Of a stretch of DNA of 39,492 nucleotides, positions 33,625 through 39,492 are shown one piece after another. Both the position numbers and the translations under genes were made by a program. Below the pieces are notes generated by a model. That model saw only the letters and a program-made list of their open reading frames with translations, searched no databases and had not been told where the DNA came from. The DNA is from Bacillota bacterium. Lineage in GTDB: Bacteria > Bacillota > Clostridia > Oscillospirales > Ruminococcaceae. Where the stretch lies: contig JAEZCT010000084.1 in NCBI GenBank assembly GCA_023433405.1, forward strand, positions 1 through 39,492, written 5' to 3'. Each line of letters opens with the position of its first letter. Positions within the stretch are counted from its first letter, which is position 1.

Positions 33625-35217
33625 TTGAGAATCCATCGGGATTCGGTATTTTATTCCGCCGCCATGTTCACCTTTTCCTCCGTCGCGCTGTCGCTGATGG
33701 GGTTTGTATACCGCATTGCAATGTCCCGCCTCATCGGCGCGGAGGGCATGGGCGTATACGGTCTGGTTATGCCGGTTTACGCGGTGGCGCAGTCCTTTAC
33801 GCTCTCCGGTCTTGTGCTTGCGGTTACGCGTAAGTCGGCACAGTATCAGGCGCTGGGGAACCGCGGCGCGCTCAGGCTGACACTGCGGATAAGCATGGGG
33901 CTGTATGCGGTGCTGTTCCTGTGTGCCGCGGGACCGCTGGGGCTTTTCAGCGGCCCCATCTCCGCCCAGCTGCTGGGGGATGGGCGCACCCGTACCGCTC
34001 TGCTGCTTTTATTGCCCTGTATGGCGCTAACAGGGGTGGAAAACCTGTTTAAGGCCTATTTTCAAGGAACGCGGCACATCGTTCCCCCCATAGTCTCGGA
34101 GCTCAGCGAACAGGTTGTTCGCATAGGGGCGGTGCTTGCGCTGTTATATGTGTTTCGCGGCGCGAACGCGGGGGTAAGTGCCGCACTGATTATTACGGGC
34201 ATGATTATCAGCGAGGTATCAAGCGTTACCATCTTAAGCGTCTGGCACCGGCTGAGTAAACGTGTACGCCAAGGTGCCGGGCAAAAATCCGGCACCACGG
34301 CGGGGCGCATGGCAAAGGAGCTTTTGCGGGCGGCGGTTCCGGTATCCTTCGCGGGGCTTTGCACAAACCTGCTTGCCAGCGCAACCTCGGTAATCCTGCC
34401 CCGTCGGCTGACAGGCTCGGGGCTTGCGAGGGAGGAGGCGTTAAAGGCCTTTGGTGTAATGAGCGGGATGTCCATGCCCCTGGTAATGATGCCCGCCGCG
34501 CTGGTGTACCCGCTGGTGGCGGTGCTGGTGCCAAAGCTTGCCCAGGCAAGCGCCTTAAATGACACCGCGGATATTAAGCGCAAAACGGCAAAGGGGCTGC
34601 ATGCCACAGGCATTATCTCCTTTGGCGCGGCGGCGGTGCTGCTCTCTCTGGGGGAGCCTATGGCGCGCCTGTTGTACCATGAGCCGTCGGCGGGCAGATA
34701 TATGGCTGCGCTGACCGGCGCCGGATTTTTAACCTACTACCAGATAGTTACGGGCGGGATATTAAACGGCATAGGGCGGCATAAAATCGCGTCGGCAAGC
34801 ATTCTGCTCTGTTCGCTGACGCACCTTCTCTGCACATGGGTTTTATGCGCGGTACCCGGGATTGGCATGGCGGGGTATGTGGCGGGCGATTTGGTGAGCG
34901 CGCTGTTTGGGGTGTGCTTTAATATGGCGTTTATTGTGCGCCGCACCGGCCTTTCCTTGCGCGTACATAACTGGGTGGTTAAGCCGTTGCTGTCGTTTTT
35001 TGCGTCGGCATTCTCGGCAAGGCTTGCGTCTTCCCTTATGGCGGGCAGGGGCATGGGCGAGGTCCTGGGGGTATGCCTTGGGGCGGCGGTATGCGTGGCG
35101 GTATACCTTGCGGCGCTGCGCTTCCAGGGGGTTAGCTTTGGGCGGTACCTTGGCTCGCTGCGCAAGGGAGGTATGGCGGCAGAAGCAATGGCGCTGTTTG
35201 AGTCCGCGCAAGGCTGA
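33625..35217 (+). CDS. SpoVB/MurJ-type polysaccharide flippase (MOP superfamily)
   Basis: The protein is 530 residues, starting at TTG (33625) with GGGGG about 9 bases upstream. Fourteen or so membrane helices are spread along the whole length. The N-terminal motif SSVALSLMGFVYRIAMSRLIGAEGMGVYGLVMPVY is characteristic of stage V sporulation protein B and its relatives. Central loops carry GVENLFKAYFQGTRHIVPP and VEN-type residues typical of the family. It should flip lipid-linked sugar precursors, probably for spore cortex or cell wall. It stands alone, transcribed divergently from the GNAT gene. It suggests, but does not prove, that the organism forms spores, because paralogs exist in non-sporulating Clostridia. 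Confidence 0.88.
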   Translation: MRIHRDSVFYSAAMFTFSSVALSLMGFVYRIAMSRLIGAEGMGVYGLVMPVYAVAQSFTLSGLVLAVTRKSAQYQALGNRGALRLTLRISMGLYAVLFLCAAGPLGLFSGPISAQLLGDGRTRTALLLLLPCMALTGVENLFKAYFQGTRHIVPPIVSELSEQVVRIGAVLALLYVFRGANAGVSAALIITGMIISEVSSVTILSVWHRLSKRVRQGAGQKSGTTAGRMAKELLRAAVPVSFAGLCTNLLASATSVILPRRLTGSGLAREEALKAFGVMSGMSMPLVMMPAALVYPLVAVLVPKLAQASALNDTADIKRKTAKGLHATGIISFGAAAVLLSLGEPMARLLYHEPSAGRYMAALTGAGFLTYYQIVTGGILNGIGRHKIASASILLCSLTHLLCTWVLCAVPGIGMAGYVAGDLVSALFGVCFNMAFIVRRTGLSLRVHNWVVKPLLSFFASAFSARLASSLMAGRGMGEVLGVCLGAAVCVAVYLAALRFQGVSFGRYLGSLRKGGMAAEAMALFESAQG

Positions 35218-35312
35218 ACACCCTGTAGGAGCGCATTAACTGGGCTTTTACAATTCCCCTCCAAATCGGTTATTCGTATATTGCAACAGCCTATTAGCGC
35301 CATATGCCCAAA

Positions 35313-35347
35313 CTGCAAGCCGCAAGCCGCTGCGTGCTGGCTTGCAG
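35313..35347 (+). terminator. Terminator of the SpoVB-like gene
   Basis: Perfect 9-bp arms CTGCAAGCC (35313-35321) and GGCTTGCAG (35339-35347) with a GC-rich loop are followed by CTTTTCC. Moderate strength. Confidence 0.5.
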
Positions 35348-35413
35348 CTTTTCCTGCGTATTTTAGCCGGGCTTTGTTGTCTGCATTTTCTGCACTTTTT
35401 GAAGAGAGTAGTC

Positions 35414-35519
35414 TTATACTAATATCCGATTTAAAAGAGTATAAAAATCAAGTGAAAAGCTTTAATTTATGGGTTTTCACGCGGATTTTTATCGACTCAT
35501 TTTGAGGAGATTAGTATTA
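35414..35519 (+). repeat. 106-bp palindromic intergenic element, copy 5
   Basis: Same orientation as copies 4 and 6. It differs from copy 4 by one base in the 3' stem (ACTCATTTTGAGG). It lies between the SpoVB-like gene and the repeat lipoprotein. Confidence 0.85.
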
Positions 35520-35805
35520 ATATCTCCTTTGGGCAGTTAGGCGCTAATGGATAAACCGCGCGGAGAACAATACCCCCAAGCTTTTGCCCGGGTGATGCTT
35601 TCAAGCTTTTTTAAGCATGATGCATATTTGCGTGAAATAAAAGATGCAATTTACAGTTTAATACTAAATTTCCCTTGGCAGCACAACAACGGTTAACATA
35701 ATATTCGATTTTATTTGACAATATTGGCAAACATGCACAAACAAAATCAGTAAAGATTAATAAAATTACATGTAAATGTTAAGTAAATGTCGGTGATTCT
35801 CGCTG

Positions 35806-35834
35806 TTGTATTTGTACAGGCTGTGCGCTATAAT
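35806..35834 (+). promoter_or_regulatory. Promoter for the Ser/Glu/Ala-repeat lipoprotein
   Basis: TTGTAT (35806-35811) and a perfect TATAAT (35829-35834) are 17 bases apart. Transcription from here would give a leader of about 170 bases. Confidence 0.6.
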
Positions 35835-36012
35835 TGGGTTCGGCTTGAAGAACATGCACAAACAATCTGCTTGTGTGTTGTTTATAAGCCACAACAATTT
35901 GCAGTTGGTGCAAATTGCAAATTGCAAATTGAGAATTGCGATTAGCAAATGAAAAATGCAGACGCGAGCGAAATGCCGATGTCTGCGGGGTAGAAAGGAA
36001 GGAATTGTTATT

Positions 36013-36309
36013 ATGAAGAATATTACAAAGGCACTTTCAATTTGTGCAGTAGTGGTTGCTTCGGCGATGGTTTTCGCCGCCTGCGGCGACACCGCGGCTG
36101 CTTCCTCCACTGAGGATGTAGTTAGCGAGGCTGTCTCCTCTGAGGTCGTTGTGAGTGAGGAGGTCTCCTCCGAGGCTGTTTCCTCCGAGGCTGTTTCCTC
36201 CGAGACCGCTTCCAGCGAGGCTGCTTCTTCCGAGGCTGCTTCCAGCGAGGCTGCTCCCTCTGAGGCCGCTTCCAGCGAGGCTGCTTCTTCCGCGACCGCT
36301 TCCAAGTAA
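36013..36309 (+). CDS. Small lipoprotein with Ser/Glu/Ala pentapeptide repeats
   Basis: The protein is 98 residues. The start at 36013 follows AAAGGAAGG; an earlier in-frame ATG has no such site. The lipoprotein signal is clear: MKNITKALSIC, a hydrophobic stretch, then lipobox VFAAC (Cys23). The whole mature part is about 12 units of a five-residue pattern (S-E-A-A/V-S), highly acidic and Ser-rich. It is likely an extended surface stalk or spacer, possibly glycosylated, with no enzymatic domain. The gene is monocistronic, with its own promoter and strong terminator. Repeat copies 5 and 6 flank it on both sides. A small abundant secreted protein is plausible from the strong signals, but this is inference. 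Confidence 0.8.
   Translation: MKNITKALSICAVVVASAMVFAACGDTAAASSTEDVVSEAVSSEVVVSEEVSSEAVSSEAVSSETASSEAASSEAASSEAAPSEAASSEAASSATASK
36161..36300 (+). repeat. 15-bp coding tandem repeat
   Basis: About nine imperfect 15-bp units of the form TCCTCCGAGGCTGTT / TCCAGCGAGGCTGCT lie in frame within the lipoprotein gene. Two adjacent units near 36164-36193 are identical. Unit number could vary between strains by slippage. Confidence 0.8.
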
Positions 36310-36333
36310 TCCATACCTCAAAAGAGCATCCGC

Positions 36334-36365
36334 AAAGCGCCGCCCGACAATTCGGGCGGCGCTTT
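36334..36365 (+). terminator. Terminator of the repeat lipoprotein gene
   Basis: A perfect 14-bp stem (36334-36347 and 36352-36365), GC-rich with loop CAAT, is followed by ATTTATAAA. It lies 25 bases after the stop codon. Confidence 0.85.
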
Positions 36366-36418
36366 ATTTATAAAACCGAGTTGGTAATATACCGGCGCGC
36401 GGGGATGGATGGGAATAC

Positions 36419-36524
36419 TTATACTAATATCCGATTTAAAAGAGTATAAAAATCAAGAGAAAAGCTTTAATTTATGGGTTTTCACGCGGATTTTTATCGA
36501 CTCTTTTTGAGGAGATTAGTATTA
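36419..36524 (+). repeat. 106-bp palindromic intergenic element, copy 6
   Basis: Same orientation as copies 4 and 5. A single change in the inner stem (GAGAAAA for GTGAAAA) would weaken one base pair. It lies about 55 bases after the lipoprotein terminator. Confidence 0.85.
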
Positions 36525-36804
36525 CAAAGGGTCAAGAAGCGCCCGTCAGTCTCCTCAAACAGAGCGGCGCCCCGATGTTTCGCGAAAAAAGTCAACAATA
36601 CAGAAGGTGATAGTAAATAGGAAGGCGGTAGTTTTCGGGTGTTTGTGTAAGACTTTGCAGCATTATCGCGTAAGAATGTCAGGAAAAAGCCAAATTGCCG
36701 GAAAGCAGCGGAATATTTTCCGATATAGAAGCGAGAATATTCGGTTTACTAGGTAGCATAACGCAGAAACGGTAAGTTAATAGGGGAATAATAACCGAAA
36801 ATAT

Positions 36805-36833
36805 TTGACGATGTAACCGTTTGATGGTAAGAT
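36805..36833 (+). promoter_or_regulatory. Promoter for the DeoR-family gene
   Basis: TTGACG (36805-36810), a 17-base spacer and TAAGAT (36828-36833) lie about 75 bases before the start. Confidence 0.6.
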
Positions 36834-36912
36834 ACAATCAATTGGCAATTGGGTCACATATTCCGTTCACAAAATTTATTAAACCGAAAGGGTTTTAGAG
36901 GAGATGGAAACG

Positions 36913-37674
36913 GTGTGTCAGTTAAAAAGAAAAAAAGACATCGTGTCTTTCGTCTCGGCGCAGGAGAGGGTAAGAATTAATGACATTGCCGAGCATTTCG
37001 GCATTTCAACCATGACGGTACGCAGGGATTTATATGAGCTTGAAAAGCAGGGGCTATTATCGGTAAACCGGGGGGTTGCGGTCATCAGCACAGGCACAGG
37101 GGTGGAGCTAAGCTCCTCGCTTCGTGCCGACCGAATGTACAAGGAAAAAGTGCGCATTGGCAAGGCGGCGGCAGCCTATGTGACCGACGGCAACACCGTG
37201 TTTTTGGACTGCGGAACCACCGTCAAGGAGCTTGCCTTTGAGCTTATGGGCAAGAAGAATATAACGGTTATCAGCAATTCGCTGCTGGTCATCAATACCC
37301 TTAGTGCGTGTGAGAACATCCGGCTGATTGCCGCACCGGGAACCTTTCATCATACCGCCATGAATTTTTTAGACGTCACAACCTTCACTTATTTGAGCAA
37401 GGTATTTGTAGACGTCTGTTTTTTCGGCACCGATGCGGTTATGCCCAATATCGGTGTGGCCGTACCCAACATCAGCGACTGTGAGATTAAAAAGCTCCTG
37501 TGCTCCCGCAGCAAACAGAGGGTGGTGCTTGCCGACAGCAGTAAGGTAGGGCGGGAGGCAATGTACACCTTTGCCGATTTTGAACAGCTTAACGTTCTCG
37601 TTACCGATACCCGCTGCGCCAAAGAGGCGGCTGAGCAGATGCGGACACGGGACGTCAATGTGCTGATGGTGTAA
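36913..37674 (+). CDS. DeoR-family transcriptional regulator
   Basis: The protein is 253 residues. The GTG at 36913 is preferred because AGAGGAG (36897-36903) ends directly before the upstream ATG at 36904 and is 9 bases from the GTG; the ATG version would add three residues. The N-terminal winged helix has the family motif RVRINDIAEHFGISTMTVRRDLYELEKQGLL. The C-terminal DeoR sensor domain (about 70-235) has VFLDCGTTVKELA, the conserved FFGTDAV region and VLADSSKVGREAM. These regulators usually repress sugar-use operons and release DNA on binding a sugar phosphate. The GH43 glycosidase gene downstream is a possible target, but a terminator separates them. The ligand is unknown. Confidence 0.9.
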   Translation: MCQLKRKKDIVSFVSAQERVRINDIAEHFGISTMTVRRDLYELEKQGLLSVNRGVAVISTGTGVELSSSLRADRMYKEKVRIGKAAAAYVTDGNTVFLDCGTTVKELAFELMGKKNITVISNSLLVINTLSACENIRLIAAPGTFHHTAMNFLDVTTFTYLSKVFVDVCFFGTDAVMPNIGVAVPNISDCEIKKLLCSRSKQRVVLADSSKVGREAMYTFADFEQLNVLVTDTRCAKEAAEQMRTRDVNVLMV

Positions 37675-37742
37675 CGGAGGAAGCATACTGCATACTATAA
37701 ATATAATACAGAAGGCAACCGCTGCGAATGCGGCTAAAAATG

Positions 37743-37799
37743 TCTCAGAGTAAACCGAACAGCGGCGAATAGTACTTCGCAGCACGGGTTATTCTGAGA
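37743..37799 (+). terminator. Terminator after the DeoR-family gene
   Basis: Long imperfect arms (37743-37757 and 37785-37799, 13 of 15 matching) enclose a small inner stem (GCGAA/TTCGC) and are followed by TTCTTTTAT. Confidence 0.6.
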
Positions 37800-37804
37800 T
37801 TCTT

Positions 37805-37880
37805 TTATACGAATATCCGATTTATAATTGAGATTGAGAATAGGATAAAAGTTAATTTAAGCTTTAAAACTTGATTTACA
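37805..37880 (+). repeat. Possible decayed copy of the 106-bp palindromic element
   Basis: TTATACGAATATCCGATTTA (37805-37824) matches the left end of the element with one change. The following sequence only loosely resembles the rest, and the right end GGAGATTAGTATTA is absent. It may be a relic or a truncated copy. Confidence 0.45.
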
Positions 37881-38010
37881 AGTAAAGAGTGGTTCTGTAT
37901 AATAAAGGAGTACCCAGGTCTTGCTTAAAAACGAGTAATAATATGGAGAATTTTCGCCGCTCGGTTAATAAAACGGAATGAGTATAAAACGCTAAAGCTT
38001 GTTTGTGTAA

Positions 38011-38044
38011 TGATAAATCTATTATATATAGTATAGGTTTATCA
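38011..38044. promoter_or_regulatory. AT-rich inverted repeat upstream of GH43 gene (candidate operator)
   Basis: 12-bp arms TGATAAATCTAT (38011-38022) and ATAGGTTTATCA (38033-38044), one mismatch, lie 44 bases before the GH43 start. Directly after it, AAACGTTTGGTTTAAACGG also has partial symmetry. Either could bind a sugar-responsive regulator. Confidence 0.4.
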
Positions 38045-38087
38045 AAAACGTTTGGTTTAAACGGAAAGAATCTATGGAGGGACAGTT

Positions 38088-39492
38088 ATGGTTACCATCA
38101 AAAACCCAATCATTCCCGGCTTTTCCCCCGATCCATCCATCTGCGTGGTAGGGGAGGATTTTTATCTTGTCAATTCTACCTTTGCGTATTTCCCCGGGGT
38201 ACCCATTTACCACAGCCGTGACCTGTGCCATTGGGAGCAGATTGGAAACCTGCTTGACCGTCCTTCACAGCTAAGGCTGGAGGATGCGGGGCAATCCAAG
38301 GGCATCTTTGCGCCCACACTGCGCTATTATAAGGGATTGTTTTATATGATTACCACCAATATGTCCTATGGGGGAAACTTTATTGTAACCGCCGAAAAGC
38401 CCGAAGGCCCGTGGTCTGAGCCGTATTTTCTCGAGAATGCGCCGGGCATTGACCCCACATTGTTCTTTGAAGGGGATAAATGCTACTATGTTGGTACAAG
38501 AGGCTGGGATTCCGGCCGTTATTTTGGTGATAATGAAATCTGGCTGCAAGAGCTGGACCTTGACGAAATGCGCCTGACCGGGCCGGTACATGTCTTGTGG
38601 AAAGGCTCACAGCAAAACGCGGTGTGGGCGGAGGGCCCCCATATCTATAAGCGCGGAGAGTATTACTATCTTTTAATCGCTGAAGGCGGCACCGGGTTTT
38701 ATCACAGCGTTACCATTGCGCGCAGTACCTCGCTGTTTGGGGAATATGAGGGCTATATAGGCAACCCCATTCTCACCCATCGCCACCTGGGACACGATTA
38801 CCCCCTGCAATATACCGGACATGCCGACCTGTTTGAAACAGCGGATGGTCAATGGTATATGGTGCTGCTGGCCTCCCGGGTTTGCGAGGGTCACTCAAAC
38901 CTTGGACGCGAAACCTGCCTTGCCATGGTACAGTGGGAGGACGGCTGGCCGATAGTCAACCCAGGTGAGGGGCGTGTACTGCCAAAGCAGACCATACCCA
39001 TGGCGCGCTGGGATGTTCCGCCCAAGGGGCGGTGCATCCATTTTGACGGACCGCTTGATAATCGCCTGTTGTTTTTGCGTAACCCCCAAGAGGACATGTA
39101 CACCCTGGCTGAGGAACGCATTCGGCTGCATACCCTTGCCGAGACGCTAAGCGAGCGCAAATCTCCCGCATACCTTGGGGTGCGCCAGCTGGCGTTTGAC
39201 TGGATTGTGCGCACGCGCCTGACCTTTACGCCCCGTGCGGAGAAGGAAGAAGCGGGGCTTGCCATGGTGCAAAGCGACGCGTTTCATATCCGGCTGGTTA
39301 TTACCAAAAACCGGCGTGGAACCGAGCTTGCGGTTATTCGCTGCAAGGAGGGCAAGGAGGAGACGCTTGCGGTTACCCCTGTTGCCTCCGATACGGCGGA
39401 GCTTTCCATCCGCCAGAGCGGGCAGCTGTTGTCCTTCTATATCAAGGAACCAAAAGGCGAGGGCGTTTGCGTGTTGGGTGGTGTGGACGCGC
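38088..39492 (+). CDS. GH43 glycoside hydrolase (beta-xylosidase / arabinofuranosidase type), truncated by window end
   Basis: At least 468 residues; the frame is open to the last base, so the C-terminus is missing. The start at 38088 follows GGAGGGA. The GH43 five-blade propeller begins at once with NPIIPGFSPDPSIC. The catalytic trio is visible: base Asp15, pKa-modulating Asp122 (GIDPTLF) and acid Glu182 (WAEGPHIY). From about residue 315 a second beta-rich domain begins (GRCIHFDGPLDNRLLFLRNP), fitting the C-terminal beta-sandwich of the GH43_11/12 beta-xylosidase group. There is no signal peptide, so the enzyme is cytoplasmic and should act on imported xylo- or arabino-oligosaccharides. Transporter genes, if any, lie beyond the window. 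Confidence 0.9.
   Translation, partial: MVTIKNPIIPGFSPDPSICVVGEDFYLVNSTFAYFPGVPIYHSRDLCHWEQIGNLLDRPSQLRLEDAGQSKGIFAPTLRYYKGLFYMITTNMSYGGNFIVTAEKPEGPWSEPYFLENAPGIDPTLFFEGDKCYYVGTRGWDSGRYFGDNEIWLQELDLDEMRLTGPVHVLWKGSQQNAVWAEGPHIYKRGEYYYLLIAEGGTGFYHSVTIARSTSLFGEYEGYIGNPILTHRHLGHDYPLQYTGHADLFETADGQWYMVLLASRVCEGHSNLGRETCLAMVQWEDGWPIVNPGEGRVLPKQTIPMARWDVPPKGRCIHFDGPLDNRLLFLRNPQEDMYTLAEERIRLHTLAETLSERKSPAYLGVRQLAFDWIVRTRLTFTPRAEKEEAGLAMVQSDAFHIRLVITKNRRGTELAVIRCKEGKEETLAVTPVASDTAELSIRQSGQLLSFYIKEPKGEGVCVLGGVDA

Larger units (their letters stand above)
35218..36012. other. Long intergenic region before the repeat lipoprotein
   Basis: No gene is supported. It holds the terminator of the SpoVB-like gene, repeat copy 5, an AT-rich stretch (35630-35790) and the promoter of the small lipoprotein. 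Its ~170-base leader contains three tandem 7-bp units GCAAATT (35910-35930) and related AATTGC-rich repeats. Confidence 0.5.
36310..36903. other. Intergenic region between the repeat lipoprotein and the DeoR regulator
   Basis: It holds the lipoprotein terminator, repeat copy 6 and the DeoR promoter. Between 36700 and 36810 the motif AATATT(T)(T)CCG/CGG-like recurs three times (near 36711, 36738 and 36797); it could be operator sequence but has no clear symmetry. No gene is supported. Confidence 0.4.
37675..38087. other. Intergenic region before the GH43 gene
   Basis: It contains the DeoR terminator, a possible decayed copy of the palindromic element and an AT-rich inverted repeat that could be an operator. 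The GH43 ribosome site GGAGGGA is at the right end. No gene is supported. Confidence 0.5.

Noticed and set aside
36037..36321. Antisense glycine/serine-rich frame opposite the repeat lipoprotein
   Set aside because: It is the reverse reading of the 15-bp tandem repeat. The plus-strand frame has a lipoprotein signal, ribosome site, promoter and terminator.

Overview
The window reads as chromosomal DNA from an anaerobic, fermentative Clostridia-type Firmicute, probably in the Ruminococcaceae/Oscillospiraceae range. The evidence is AGGAGG-type ribosome sites, many intrinsic terminators, a trimeric [FeFe]-hydrogenase operon, a SpoVB-like flippase, a DUF896 protein, Gram-positive-type lipoproteins and a GH43 glycosidase next to a DeoR regulator. 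This placement is inference from gene content; no rRNA or other marker gene is present. I saw no rRNA, tRNA, CRISPR array, prophage or transposase gene.

Layout. 1-360 is a non-coding block of stacked inverted repeats. 361-3140 (minus) is a clostripain-like lipoprotein followed by a small membrane protein. 3694-6100 (plus) is an AT-rich two-gene O-acylation module (MBOAT plus SGNH-like partner). 6227-14724 (minus) holds three envelope proteins: a transglutaminase-like lipoprotein, a 1709-residue alpha-2-macroglobulin-like lipoprotein without the thioester cysteine, and a membrane-anchored WG-repeat protein. 15132-19088 (plus) is an OmpR-type response regulator, its histidine kinase, and an HtrA-type protease with its own promoter. 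19517-24787 (minus) holds a GNAT enzyme, an MgtC-family protein, a PEBP/DUF896 pair, a MATE exporter and a rhomboid-like protein lacking catalytic residues.

25173-30388 (minus) is the metabolic core: hydC, an HATPase-domain gene, a thioredoxin-like ferredoxin gene, hydB and hydA. Together they should encode an NADH/ferredoxin-linked bifurcating [FeFe]-hydrogenase and its accessory proteins. A perfect Rex-type operator and a second near-match lie upstream of hydC, so NADH/NAD-responsive repression is the likely control.

31039-33024 (minus) carries a membrane protein, a PflX-like radical SAM protein and a GNAT enzyme. 33625-35217 (plus) is a SpoVB/MurJ-type flippase. 36013-36309 is a small lipoprotein made almost entirely of Ser/Glu/Ala repeats. 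36913-39492 is a DeoR-family regulator followed by a GH43 glycosidase cut off by the window end.

The most striking non-coding feature is a family of six near-identical ~106-bp palindromic elements (7171, 19185, 19387, 21347, 35414, 36419), with a possible decayed seventh at 37805. They occur in both orientations, only between genes, always bounded by TTA on both sides, and each can fold into one long hairpin. They look like a MITE or a family of structured intergenic RNAs/terminators.
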